Source of the DNA: Planctomycetota bacterium
GTDB lineage: Bacteria > Planctomycetota > UBA1135 > GCA-002686595
NCBI GenBank assembly: GCA_029259595.1
Contig: JAJDEW010000004.1
Coordinates: 186,001 to 250,000 of the forward strand
DNA length: 64,000 bases
Direction: 5' to 3'
This document shows, piece after piece, positions 1-8,497 of this stretch (positions are counted from its first letter, which is position 1; every line of letters begins with the position of its first letter). Under the pieces are notes generated by a model. It was not told the origin of the DNA. It did not search any database and worked only from the letters and a program-made list of their open reading frames with translations. The position numbers and the translations under genes were made by a program.

Positions 1-615
1 CTTGTCGTCGAGGCCGTGCCCGAGCGTATCGACCTGAAGCGCGAGCTCTTCGGCCGGTTGGGGGACGCCCTCGGTCCGGACGTGCTGCTGGCCACGAACA
101 CGTCCTCGCTTCCGATCACGCAGATCGCCGCCGCGGCCCGGTACCCCGAGCGCGTGACCGGGATGCACTTCTTCAATCCGGTGCACATCATGAAGCTGGT
201 CGAGGTCGTTCGGACCACGTCCAGCTCGGACGAAGCGATCGAGGTCTCCGTTGCTCTGGCCCTGCGCATGGGCAAGGAACCGATCACGGTCCAGGACAGC
301 CCGGGCTTCGCGTCCTCACGGCTGGGACTCGTCATCGGGCTCGAGGCCATGCGCATGGTCGAGGCGGGCGTCGCGAGCGCCGAGGACATCGACAAGGCCA
401 TGACCCTGGGCTACGGTCACCCGATGGGCCCTCTTCGTCTGACCGACCTCGTCGGCTTGGACGTTCGACTCTCCATCGCGGAGTATCTGGAGAAGGAGGT
501 CGGAGCTCACTTCGCACCCCCCGCGATCCTGCGCGAGAAGGTCGCGAAGGGCGAACTCGGGAAGAAGAGTGGGCAAGGTTTCTACGCCTGGGACGCTCGA
601 GGGCCCAGGGATTGA
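1..615 (+). CDS. 3-hydroxyacyl-CoA dehydrogenase, 3' part (5' end outside window)
   Basis: The frame is open from base 1, so the N-terminal part of the NAD-binding domain is missing; 204 residues are visible. The visible part starts in the end of the Rossmann domain (LVVEAVPE), continues through NTSSLPIT and the catalytic-His segment GMHFFNPVHIMKLVE, and ends with the helical C-terminal dimerisation domain (DSPGFASSRLG, GHPMGPLRLTDLVGLD, GKKSGQGFY). Family knowledge: oxidation of (S)-3-hydroxyacyl-CoA (for example 3-hydroxybutyryl-CoA) with NAD in beta-oxidation or butanoate metabolism; cytosolic. The short length of the C-terminal part suits a stand-alone Hbd/PaaH-type enzyme rather than a FadB fusion, but the missing 5' end prevents certainty. 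Confidence 0.9.
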   Translation, partial: LVVEAVPERIDLKRELFGRLGDALGPDVLLATNTSSLPITQIAAAARYPERVTGMHFFNPVHIMKLVEVVRTTSSSDEAIEVSVALALRMGKEPITVQDSPGFASSRLGLVIGLEAMRMVEAGVASAEDIDKAMTLGYGHPMGPLRLTDLVGLDVRLSIAEYLEKEVGAHFAPPAILREKVAKGELGKKSGQGFYAWDARGPRD

Positions 616-699
616 ATCGGCGGAAATGAGCGCGCCGAGCCGACGTAGGCTGCGCACTCAGCGGTCGAAGGATTCGAAAACACGGTTGGAGACAGGTTC

Positions 700-1326
700 A
701 TGAGCGATGCGGATTGGGAACAGAGCGGGACCGAGCAGCCGAAGAAGAAGGGGATCCCGAAGTGGCTCCTCTGGGGCTGTGGCATCGGATGCCTGGGGAC
801 GATCGTGCTCGTCGCGGTGGCCACCGTCGTGGGCGTCGGATTCGTCCAGGACGCCATGGACCCCGAGAAGCAGTGGCCCAAGATCGAAAAGGTCCTGCCC
901 TTCGACGAGCGGCCAGCTCACCTCGAGCTGCAGGCGGGGATCCCGCTACCTGGCATCTCGCAGTTCATCATGCACGACACGAAGCTGAACGCGATCGCGA
1001 CGCTTCGCGTTCTGGGAGGCGCTCAGGCCGGTTCGTACGACCAGTTCTTCTCCGCGTCGGGAGGGGGTTTTGCCGGCATGGGCTCGGCCATCGATCCCGA
1101 GCCCGGAACCCTGGAGATCCAGGGACGTGAGGTGCGCACGCTGCGCTTCAGCCGCATCAGTCCCCAGCCCGGTAGCTCGATCGGCCCCGGCATCCGCATC
1201 GATCTCTCAGAGGAAGGCAACGACTACGTCATGGTCGAACTGCAATCGATGGGACACGAGAACGTCTTGACCGACGAGGACATCCAGTCCTTCTTCGAGC
1301 CCTTCGATGTCTGGCGCGGTCGCTGA
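700..1326 (+). CDS. single-span membrane protein, unknown function
   Basis: A 208-residue protein I cannot assign to a family. It has a short polar, Lys-rich N-terminus (EQPKKKGIPK), one hydrophobic helix at about residues 23-50 (WLLWGCGIG... VGVGFV) and a soluble C-terminal domain of about 155 residues, probably outside the cytoplasmic membrane. A GGAG-like ribosome-binding sequence lies just upstream of the ATG. Its 3' end overlaps the next gene by 20 bp in another frame, and the next product has the same N-terminal anchor plus soluble domain layout, so the two are probably co-translated and may act together. No catalytic motif is visible. Confidence 0.65.
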   Translation: MSDADWEQSGTEQPKKKGIPKWLLWGCGIGCLGTIVLVAVATVVGVGFVQDAMDPEKQWPKIEKVLPFDERPAHLELQAGIPLPGISQFIMHDTKLNAIATLRVLGGAQAGSYDQFFSASGGGFAGMGSAIDPEPGTLEIQGREVRTLRFSRISPQPGSSIGPGIRIDLSEEGNDYVMVELQSMGHENVLTDEDIQSFFEPFDVWRGR

Positions 1327-2026
1327 TTCCGACGAGCTTGCGAACGGCCCAGGAGTGGACGGGCAGGCTGACGAGAGCGAGATGCGGCGGGCCAAGCCCT
1401 TCGTCGTCGTGCTCCTGTTCCTGGCCCTCTTGGTGGGGGTCGGTTCCGTCGTCTCACTCGTGCGTGCGAAGGTCGGGGACTTCGACGGAACGGAACTCGT
1501 CCAGGCGCTCTTTCCCGACGGTCCGCCGCTGGGGTTCGAGCATGTGGACTCGTATCTGCTCGACGGCGGGCGCAAGGCCGTTCGCCTCCGACGCGAGCGT
1601 CCGGTCGACGAAGCCGTCGCAGATCCGACCGAGCTCTTGTTCGTGCTCTATCCGTCGGCCGCTAGCGTGGTCGCGCTGTTTCGCGAGCACGAAGACGAGC
1701 GCGGCGGCCGCGGCGGCCGTGGTGGGAACGGTTCGGGTGAAGGTGGGGCCAGCGCGCGCTGGGCGAATTGGGAAGAGGACCCGTCCTTCGCCTGGAGCAC
1801 TCTGCTGGACGGCGGGGAGCTCAGCTGGGGTGGTTGGAAGGCCGACTATCTGATCGAGCGCTACTTCCACGAGGGCGGGTCCTGGCACGAGAACGCCAGC
1901 GTGAACCTGGCGCAAGCGGGCCGCCATCTGGTCCTCAGCGCACGCTGGCCCGACGAGCACGAGGTCGACCAGGAGCGCCTACGCGTCCTGTTGCGCCGAA
2001 TGACCCTGCTGACCGGCCCGTCCTGA
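1307..2026 (+). CDS. single-span membrane protein with Gly/Arg-rich linker, unknown function
   Basis: A 239-residue protein of unknown function. It has a polar acidic N-terminus, one transmembrane helix at about residues 31-52 (PFVVVLLFLALLVGVGSVVS), a soluble domain, and a low-complexity Gly/Arg/Asn/Ser stretch at about residues 132-148 encoded by repeated ggcggc/cgcggc units. It begins inside the previous gene (20-bp overlap), suggesting translational coupling. Its 3' end overlaps the 3' end of the convergent glcF gene by 48 bp (1979-2026). An internal ATG at residue 26 is an alternative start that would still leave the helix intact. Confidence 0.62.
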   Translation: MSGAVADSDELANGPGVDGQADESEMRRAKPFVVVLLFLALLVGVGSVVSLVRAKVGDFDGTELVQALFPDGPPLGFEHVDSYLLDGGRKAVRLRRERPVDEAVADPTELLFVLYPSAASVVALFREHEDERGGRGGRGGNGSGEGGASARWANWEEDPSFAWSTLLDGGELSWGGWKADYLIERYFHEGGSWHENASVNLAQAGRHLVLSARWPDEHEVDQERLRVLLRRMTLLTGPS

Positions 2027-3334
2027 GCGCGCGCGGGACAGCGCGCGTTCGACGAGTTCGGCCAGGTGCAAGACGCGCACGCTCGAACCGGCGCGCCGCA
2101 GGCCCGTCTGCCACTGGAGCTGACAGCCGGGGTTGGCCGTAACCAGCGTGCGGGCGCCAGAACGCTCGAGCGCCGCGCGCTTGGGCTCGAAGACAGCCCT
2201 CGAATCCGCAGGGCGCAGGAGGGAGTAGATGCCGGCCGAACCACAGCAGTTCTCGCTGCCCTCGAGCTCGACGCGCCGGTTCGGAACCAGCCGCGCCAGG
2301 ATGTCCCGGGGCTCTTCGCGCACGCCCTGGGCGTGGCACAGGTGGCAAGGGTCATCCCAGGTGACGGGTCCTTCGAGCGCACCTTCGTCGAGTTCGACGT
2401 CCGTGCGCGCGGCGAGCAACGGCGCGACATACTGGGTGAAGTCGGTGACGCGCGCCGCGAATGCGGTCGCTCGTGCATGCCACGGATCGTCCGCTTCGAA
2501 CAGCTCGAACAGCTCGCGCATGTGAGCGCCGCAGCCCGCCGAGTGGATCACGATCGGCGCCGCTTCGCCGTCACCACCCTTGATCGGCTCGAAGCCCTCG
2601 ATCAACTTGCGCGCGAGCATGCGGGCACCTTCGAGGTCCCCGTTGTGCGCATGGAGCGAGCCGCAACAGACGATCCCGCGCGGCGTGTGCACGCGCGCGC
2701 CCAGCGCCGCGAGGCTGTTCGCGGCGGCACGATTCACGTGCGGGAAGAGCTCGGGCATGACGCAGCCCTCGAGGAAGCCCACCGCGGCCTCTTGGCCGTT
2801 TTCGACCTTGGCCTCGATCGTCTCGGGCAAGAGCCGGCGAGCCGAGAGCGGTGCGATCCGCGGCAAATGGACGAGATCACGGCCGCGCTCCCCCAGAACG
2901 AGAAACGCGATTCGATCGAGCCCCAGGACCTGCACGGCGCGCAAGAAGGATCCGAAGAGGCGTAGTGCGATACGGCCGGGCAGAAGGCGCCTGAAGCCGA
3001 AGCTACGCAGCTGACGGCGCAGGAAGCCCGAAGGGCGCACGCTCTCGTAGCTCGCGCGCGCGGATTCCATCATCGGGCCGAAGCGGACGCCGGCGGGACA
3101 CACGCTCTCGCAGTGACGACAGAGGAGGCAGAACTCGAGTTCCTCCCCGTAGGCAGCGTTCGGTTCGACCCGTTCCTCGCCGATCGCTCGCATCAGGTGG
3201 ATGCGACCGCGCGGGCTCGATGACTCCGCACCCGTCAATCGAAAAGTCGGACACGACTGCAGGCACAACCCGCAGTGGATGCAATCCAGACTCTTTGCAT
3301 AGTCGACGAGGGACTTTGCGTCAGGGAGCGTCAT
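1979..3334 (-). CDS. glcF: glycolate oxidase iron-sulfur subunit GlcF
   Basis: A 451-residue protein with two cubane cluster motifs near the N-terminus, CIHCGLCLQSCP and CLLCRHCESVCP, followed by two CCG domains (seen as VCCGSLHAHNGD and NCCGSAGIY). Family knowledge: GlcF carries electrons from the FAD subunits GlcD/GlcE of the membrane-associated glycolate dehydrogenase complex that oxidises glycolate to glyoxylate. I chose the ATG at 3334 because the protein then begins MTLPDAKSLVDYAKSLDC, with the first cluster at the usual place; the frame stays open further upstream but that part is antisense-like Arg/Ser/Pro-rich sequence. It overlaps the end of glcE by 14 bp and converges on the upstream membrane-protein gene. 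Confidence 0.92.
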   Translation of the reverse strand: MTLPDAKSLVDYAKSLDCIHCGLCLQSCPTFRLTGAESSSPRGRIHLMRAIGEERVEPNAAYGEELEFCLLCRHCESVCPAGVRFGPMMESARASYESVRPSGFLRRQLRSFGFRRLLPGRIALRLFGSFLRAVQVLGLDRIAFLVLGERGRDLVHLPRIAPLSARRLLPETIEAKVENGQEAAVGFLEGCVMPELFPHVNRAAANSLAALGARVHTPRGIVCCGSLHAHNGDLEGARMLARKLIEGFEPIKGGDGEAAPIVIHSAGCGAHMRELFELFEADDPWHARATAFAARVTDFTQYVAPLLAARTDVELDEGALEGPVTWDDPCHLCHAQGVREEPRDILARLVPNRRVELEGSENCCGSAGIYSLLRPADSRAVFEPKRAALERSGARTLVTANPGCQLQWQTGLRRAGSSVRVLHLAELVERALSRARSGRAGQQGHSAQQDA

Positions 3335-4586
3335 CGAGGCGCAGGCCGGGAAAGACCCCGTCGGGGTCGAGGGCCCGCTCGAGGTTGAACATGGTACGAC
3401 GCGCGGGCGCCGGAACATCGGGACGGAGGGGATCCTGGCCGCCGGGCGGCCGCTGTGGTCCTCGCCAGCGGAGCGCGTGACCGTCCGCGCGCAGTTCGCG
3501 ATCCAAGCGAAGCCCGAGCTCGGCCGGCAGCTCGTCACCGAACCACACCCACGCCAGGGCGAGGCCGGGATGGGTCGCGATCTCGGGCCTCAACGAGGCG
3601 GCGAGGCAGGCGCCCTCGACGATGACCAAGGCGTCCGCGAGGCGGCTCGGGCGCGTACGAATCGTGAGCGGAGGCCAGCTGCCCGAGCGTCGTTCGAGCG
3701 CACTCATGGCCCGCAGATGTGGAGCCCCCAGATCGTGACGACCGCCTTCGGTCGTGCAGACGGGCAGCACTTCGCGCACGCGCGCGAGCTCCCAGGTGAC
3801 GACGTCGTCGCGGCCCTCGAGAACGACCTCGATCGTCCAGCCGCTCCCGCCAGTGTTGCGAGCGACGACGGCCACGGGCCGGATCGGAAGGGCGAGGAGG
3901 GCGCGGCTCGTCGTGAGCGCGTCATTCGTGCTACCGGAGGAGGCGCGCACGAGAACATGCGTTTCCGGAAGCGGATAGAGCCGAAGCGAAGCCTCGACGA
4001 TCACGGCCAGCGTACCGAGTGACCCGGCGAGCAAGCGGTGCACGTCGTAGCCGGTCACGTTCTTCACGAGCTTGCCGCCGCTCTTCACGATCGTGCCGTC
4101 GGCCAGTGCCATCCGCAGACCGAGCAACTGGTGGCGGATCGGGCCATATCGCAGTCGATCGAAGCCGTCCTGCCCTGCGGCCAGAGCTCCCCCGAGCGTC
4201 GTTCGTTCGGGCTCGGGAACGGTGGGCGTGAGGCGGTGCCCACCGACACGAATGTGTTGGGCCAGCCGACCGAGCCGTGCCCCGGCGCGCGCGGTGAGCG
4301 TCCCGTCACCGGGTTCGTAGTCGATGACGTCCGTGTCGGATCGGGTCGAAGCGAGGAGCTCGACCTGGTCGACGAGCCCGAGCTCGAGCTTGGAGCCGAG
4401 CCCGACCGGAAGAACGCGGACCCTTTCCGCCCGCGCGAAGCGGAGCAGCTCGCTCCAGGCCTCGTCTCCGATCGGAGCAGCGAGCGGCAGGCTGCGACCG
4501 CCCGGACCGCTCCAGGTCTCGAGTGCAAGCGCATCCCCGAAGCGGGCTTCCAGGGCACTGCGCAGATCGGCCTTCGCGGTGCTCAT
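3321..4586 (-). CDS. glcE: glycolate oxidase FAD-binding subunit GlcE
   Basis: A 421-residue FAD-linked oxidase subunit, longer than E. coli GlcE (about 350). The FAD-binding PCMH-type domain occupies roughly residues 25-230, with TVPEPERTTLGGALAAG, the GPIRHQLLGL segment and KLVKNVTGYDVHRLLAGSLG, which is the hallmark of GlcE. The C-terminal region is the GlcE/GlcD-like cap. It lies between glcD and glcF: its start overlaps the glcD stop by 4 bp and its end overlaps the glcF start, so all three are probably made from one message and assemble into glycolate dehydrogenase. Function is by homology; the extra C-terminal length (about 70 residues, Pro/Arg-rich) is unexplained. Confidence 0.9.
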   Translation of the reverse strand: MSTAKADLRSALEARFGDALALETWSGPGGRSLPLAAPIGDEAWSELLRFARAERVRVLPVGLGSKLELGLVDQVELLASTRSDTDVIDYEPGDGTLTARAGARLGRLAQHIRVGGHRLTPTVPEPERTTLGGALAAGQDGFDRLRYGPIRHQLLGLRMALADGTIVKSGGKLVKNVTGYDVHRLLAGSLGTLAVIVEASLRLYPLPETHVLVRASSGSTNDALTTSRALLALPIRPVAVVARNTGGSGWTIEVVLEGRDDVVTWELARVREVLPVCTTEGGRHDLGAPHLRAMSALERRSGSWPPLTIRTRPSRLADALVIVEGACLAASLRPEIATHPGLALAWVWFGDELPAELGLRLDRELRADGHALRWRGPQRPPGGQDPLRPDVPAPARRTMFNLERALDPDGVFPGLRLDDAP

Positions 4587-6022
4587 GTGTCGAGGGAAGT
4601 CGGGGCGGGGGGCAGCGCGGCCGTACGGATCTCGAGGCAGGCGTGCATCGGCAAGAGCTTGCCGGGATTCAGGCGCCGCTCGGGATCCCAGGCTTCACGG
4701 ACGCGGCACATGGCCGCGAGATCGTCGGCCGTGAACAGGAGCTCCATCTCCGCCAATTTCTCGAGGCCCACTCCGTGCTCGCCCGTCAGGGCTCCCCCGG
4801 CTTCGACACAGGCCTCGAGGATCGCGTGACCGGCGGCGAGCACGCGTCGGACCTCGTCCGGATCGCGTCGGTCGTAGCAGATGTTGGGGTGCAGGTTGCC
4901 GTCGCCAGCATGGAAGACGTTGGCCAGCCGCAGGTCGCGTTCGCGACAGATCTCGATCGTACGGCGTACGAGGTCGCGCAGTTTGGTGCGCGGAACGACG
5001 GCGTCGGCGACGTACAGGTCGGGTGCGATGCGGCCCATGGCGCCGAAGGCGCCCTTGCGGCCGGCCCAGAGCTTCTTGCGCTGCGTGGCGTCGCGCGCCG
5101 TTCGGATCTCGAGCGCGCCCCGGGCCTCGAGGATTGTGCGGATCTCACGCGCGATGCCGTTGACCTCGGTCTCGACGCCTTCGACTTCGATCAGGAGTAC
5201 GGCCTCGGCTTCGCGCGGATAGCCCGCGGCGAAGACGCTGTCCTCGACAGCCTCGATCGTCAGCTTGTCGAGGATCTCGAGCGCCGAGGGTTCGAGTCGC
5301 TGCTTGATGATCTCACTGACGCTGTCGCAGGCCGCGTCGAGGTCGGCGAAGATCGCCAGCTGGACCTCCACGACCGGCGCGGCTGGCACGAGGCGGACGG
5401 TGACCTCGGTCGCGACACCGAAGGTCCCCTCGGAACCGACGAACAGACCGACGAGGTCGTAGCCATCCGGATCCACCACGGGCTCCGAGAGGTCGAGGAT
5501 CTCGCCGTCGTGGGTGACGATGACGAGACCGAGGATGTGCCGGGTCGTGGCCCCGTACTTGAAACAATGTGGCCCGCCGGAGTTGTTGGCCACGTTGCCG
5601 CCAATCGTGCAGGCCATCTGGCTCGAAGGATCCGGCGCATATGCGAGTCCGTGCGCTTGGCAGAGGCCGGACAGATCGACGTTGACGACACCGGCCTGGA
5701 CGCGCGCGAAGCGGTCCTCGACGTTGACCTCGAGCACGTCACGCATGCGAGCGGTCGAGAGAACGACTCCGTCGGCGACCGGTGTTGCTCCGCCAGCGAG
5801 CCCCGTACCGGCTCCCCGGGCGACGATGGACACGCCGTACTCCGCCAGGAGCTGCATGCAACGCGCCACCTCGGCCGTGGTGCGCGGGAGCAGGACGAGG
5901 GGGGGGCGTACGGCCAACATGGCCAACCCGTCCGACTCGTAGGGCAAGAGGCGGGTCGGATCGTCGATGAGCCCGCGTTCCCCGACGACGGCGCGCAGGG
6001 CTGCGACGAGCTTCGTGTCCAT
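4583..6022 (-). CDS. glcD: glycolate oxidase subunit GlcD (FAD-linked oxidase)
   Basis: A 479-residue protein of normal GlcD length. The FAD-binding PCMH domain shows GAGTGLAGGATPV, the MACTIGGNVANNSGGPHCFKYG segment, and IVTHDGEI. The C-terminal FAD-oxidase domain contains VFHAGDGNLHPNICYD and GGALTGEHGVGLEK, the metal/substrate-binding signature of the GlcD/lactate-dehydrogenase family. It is expected to oxidise glycolate (or D-lactate) and pass electrons via GlcE/GlcF. The gene begins 16 bp downstream of the ABC permease gene and overlaps glcE by 4 bp, so it probably belongs to the same long minus-strand operon. Substrate could be another 2-hydroxy acid; the three-gene set favours glycolate. 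Confidence 0.93.
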   Translation of the reverse strand: MDTKLVAALRAVVGERGLIDDPTRLLPYESDGLAMLAVRPPLVLLPRTTAEVARCMQLLAEYGVSIVARGAGTGLAGGATPVADGVVLSTARMRDVLEVNVEDRFARVQAGVVNVDLSGLCQAHGLAYAPDPSSQMACTIGGNVANNSGGPHCFKYGATTRHILGLVIVTHDGEILDLSEPVVDPDGYDLVGLFVGSEGTFGVATEVTVRLVPAAPVVEVQLAIFADLDAACDSVSEIIKQRLEPSALEILDKLTIEAVEDSVFAAGYPREAEAVLLIEVEGVETEVNGIAREIRTILEARGALEIRTARDATQRKKLWAGRKGAFGAMGRIAPDLYVADAVVPRTKLRDLVRRTIEICRERDLRLANVFHAGDGNLHPNICYDRRDPDEVRRVLAAGHAILEACVEAGGALTGEHGVGLEKLAEMELLFTADDLAAMCRVREAWDPERRLNPGKLLPMHACLEIRTAALPPAPTSLDT

Positions 6023-6038
6023 CAGAGGTCTCGGTGCC

Positions 6039-7562
6039 TCAAAAGTCGATGCGGGAGAGCCGGAAACAGCCCAGTCCGAGGAGCAGGGCCGTGAATGCCA
6101 CCGACGAGCCGATCGAGAACCAGATGTTGAAGCGCCAGTCTGCGGTCCACGAGAGACGCGTCGCGTACCAGGACTCGTCCTGTACCTTGAAGTTGCACTC
6201 GTTCAGGAAGTTCACGAAGGGTTCGTTCGGCGAGCCCTCCGGAGCGCGGTACACGATGCCGTACAGGAACTCGCCACGCCGAAAGAGCACGAGATCGACC
6301 TCGACGGCCCCGGAATCCGAGTCTTCCGCCCACGAGAGGTGCTTGTTCGGATATCCGAGGGTCGGCGCATTCGCGGTCGGGACCTGGGGTAGCGAACCCG
6401 TTCGAAGCGAGCGGATACCGTCCGCTCCTTCCAAGAGGTCCTCGAGCCCGCGCGAAAGCGTGCGCGTCGATTCCGGCCGCACACGGGTCTTGCCGTTGAT
6501 CTCGGTCTCGGTCTTGTTCCGTTCACGCCGCCAGATTTCGAGCGTGCGGTCGCCCTCGGCCGTCGCGTTCCAGCGCGGCGGGCCGAACGTGGCCAGCACG
6601 CCGGGTCGCCCGGCGCGCACCCAGGCCGCGGGTGCGGACGGGCGCCATTCTTCGGGAATGGACACGACCTGGAACAGGGTGTCGGAGTCCTCGTAGGCCG
6701 GTCCACGCACGGACTCGCGCAGCTTGGTCGCTATGTAGTCCGTGTCGGTGGTCTTCGGAAGGATGTAGTGGAGCCACTCGATCGTCCCGAGGAAAAAGCG
6801 CAGGACGGCGCCCTTTTCCTCTCGTGAGGATTGCTGCGATGCGGAGTCAGTCGGGTCTCCGAAGTCTTCTTCCACCGAATCCAGTTCGAGGGCGGACTGG
6901 GTCTCGATTCCGATCCAAGCGTTGTGGACGCAGCCGTTGCACCAGAAGAACAGGATCGTCAAGAGGATCGAGGCGACGGTGCTGCGTGTCACGACGCCGA
7001 CCAACATGGCGACGGCATGGATCAAGGCGAAAAGGTAGGTGAGGGACGGCGCCGCCCAGAGGATGCCCGGGTCGTAGTGACCCGACACCAAGAGCAAGCC
7101 CAGGAACATGCCGAGGACCATGAACGTGGACAGGAGCCCCACGAAGACCAGGCCGGCGAAGTAGCGCGACATGTACAGGGAGAAGCGCGAGAGGGGCTTG
7201 TGGAAGAGCACGTCGGCAGCACCCTTCTCGATCATGCGTGGCACGAAGAACGACGTTGCTGCAATGCAGAAGAGCACGCCGAAGTTGCCGGCCAGGATCC
7301 TGAAGACGACTTGCAGGAGTCCTTCGATGAAGAGCTTGTCCATTCCCTCGGCGACGCTGCGACCGCCGAAGGCCTGGAGTAGCGGCTCGTAGGGAAACGT
7401 CTTGAAGCCGAAGAGGAGGACGATCCCGTCTTCCGTGAAGCCGAACAGGAACGTCAAGAGGATCGGGATCAGCGCCAGGACGAAGAGAATGCGGAAGACC
7501 CAGTTGTCCAGGACCTGATACAGCGCGTCCAAGGCCAGCGCTTTCCAGCGTGTCGGGATCAT
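6039..7562 (-). CDS. ABC-2 type transporter permease
   Basis: A 507-residue polytopic protein. Hydrophobic segments are visible at about residues 20-45 (VFRILFVLALIPILLTFLFG), 90-110, 135-165, 170-195, 200-220 and a last one near the C-terminus (SIGSSVAFTALLLGLGCFRL). Between the last two lies a large hydrophilic region of about 240 residues (roughly 235-475), probably extracytoplasmic. This fits ABC-2 family permeases of the NosY/ABC-transporter-associated type. Its ATG overlaps the stop codon of the ATPase gene by 4 bp, so the two form one exporter. The substrate is not evident. The motif WCNGCVHNAW in the fifth helix region is unusual for the family. Confidence 0.82.
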   Translation of the reverse strand: MIPTRWKALALDALYQVLDNWVFRILFVLALIPILLTFLFGFTEDGIVLLFGFKTFPYEPLLQAFGGRSVAEGMDKLFIEGLLQVVFRILAGNFGVLFCIAATSFFVPRMIEKGAADVLFHKPLSRFSLYMSRYFAGLVFVGLLSTFMVLGMFLGLLLVSGHYDPGILWAAPSLTYLFALIHAVAMLVGVVTRSTVASILLTILFFWCNGCVHNAWIGIETQSALELDSVEEDFGDPTDSASQQSSREEKGAVLRFFLGTIEWLHYILPKTTDTDYIATKLRESVRGPAYEDSDTLFQVVSIPEEWRPSAPAAWVRAGRPGVLATFGPPRWNATAEGDRTLEIWRRERNKTETEINGKTRVRPESTRTLSRGLEDLLEGADGIRSLRTGSLPQVPTANAPTLGYPNKHLSWAEDSDSGAVEVDLVLFRRGEFLYGIVYRAPEGSPNEPFVNFLNECNFKVQDESWYATRLSWTADWRFNIWFSIGSSVAFTALLLGLGCFRLSRIDF

Positions 7563-8497
7563 TGCTCCTCCCCCTGAACGAGGTCGATGAACGTGTCCTC
7601 CAGCGTCAGCTTGCGGGGGGAGATGCTCCTGATGGAGATGCCCGAGCCGCGCAGGCGATCGACGATCGCGTTGGCCCCGTCTTCGTCCACCGCGATCTCG
7701 AAGCCGCGGCTGGTCCGTTGCAAGCTCGAGCCGATCGGCCCGACGATCTCCTCGATCGGGGCGCCCGTCGACAGGTCGATTCCGAACTCGACGCGTCCCG
7801 TATCGGGCGTGAGCTCGGCGATCGTGCCCTGCCGGATGATCTGGCCGCGTCGCATGATGACGATGTGGTCGCAGATCTGCTCGACTTCCATCAGGAGGTG
7901 CGAGTTGATGAACACCGTCGTGCCCTTGTCGCGCAGCTCCGCCACGATCTCGCGGATCGCAGCGCGACCGACCGGATCGACTCCATCGGTGGGTTCATCG
8001 AGAAAGACCAGGTCGGGTTCGTGGACCATCGCCTGTGCGAGGCCGATACGCTGCTGCATGCCCTTCGAGTATTGGCGCACCTTGCGCCCGGCGGAGCCCT
8101 TCATGCCGACGCGCTCGATCCAGTTCTTCGTCCGCACGTCGAGCCATTTCGAGCTCTTGCCGCTGTACATGCCGTAAAGGCGCAGCGTTTGTTTGCCCGT
8201 CATGTACCCGGGGAGTCGGTGAGCCTCCGGCAGGTAACCGATGCGTTCGCGCATCTTGTGATCGGACGGGAGGCGCCCGAAGACCCGCGCCTCGCCCTCA
8301 TAACCCTTGACCAGGCCGAGCAGGATCTTGATGAGCGTCGTCTTGCCGGCGCCGTTGGGACCGAGCAGGCCGAAAACCATGCCGCGCCCCACTTCGAGTG
8401 AGATGCCGTCGAGAGCGCGAAAGCCTCCGCTGAAGAGACCCGTGCGGAAGGTCTTCTTCAAGTCGCGGACCGAGATCAGAGTATCGGAGTCGTTCAT
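7559..8497 (-). CDS. ABC transporter ATP-binding protein
   Basis: A 312-residue ABC-2 exporter ATPase. It shows Walker A GLLGPNGAGKTTLIK, the signature YSKGMQQRIGLAQAM, Walker B LVFLDEPTDGVDPVGR and the switch His in INSHLLMEVE. The C-terminal 80 residues resemble the regulatory tail common in ABC-2 ATPases. I place the start at the ATG at 8497 (MNDSDTLISVRDLKKTF); the frame is open further upstream, but that is antisense to the beginning of the neighbouring kinase. It overlaps the ROK kinase gene (4 bp) and the permease gene (4 bp), so it is translationally coupled on both sides. Partner: the permease just downstream. Confidence 0.92.
   Translation of the reverse strand: MNDSDTLISVRDLKKTFRTGLFSGGFRALDGISLEVGRGMVFGLLGPNGAGKTTLIKILLGLVKGYEGEARVFGRLPSDHKMRERIGYLPEAHRLPGYMTGKQTLRLYGMYSGKSSKWLDVRTKNWIERVGMKGSAGRKVRQYSKGMQQRIGLAQAMVHEPDLVFLDEPTDGVDPVGRAAIREIVAELRDKGTTVFINSHLLMEVEQICDHIVIMRRGQIIRQGTIAELTPDTGRVEFGIDLSTGAPIEEIVGPIGSSLQRTSRGFEIAVDEDGANAIVDRLRGSGISIRSISPRKLTLEDTFIDLVQGEEQ

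Noticed and set aside
1684..1780. A short tandem of ggcggc/cgcggc triplets considered as an independent repeat
   Set aside because: It encodes an in-frame Gly/Arg linker of the membrane protein and is best read as coding low complexity.
4523..6094. A 523-residue open frame on the plus strand over glcD
   Set aside because: It is antisense to glcD, has no recognisable motif and is Arg/Glu/Val/Asp-biased as expected from the GC-rich complementary strand; glcD has clear family motifs.
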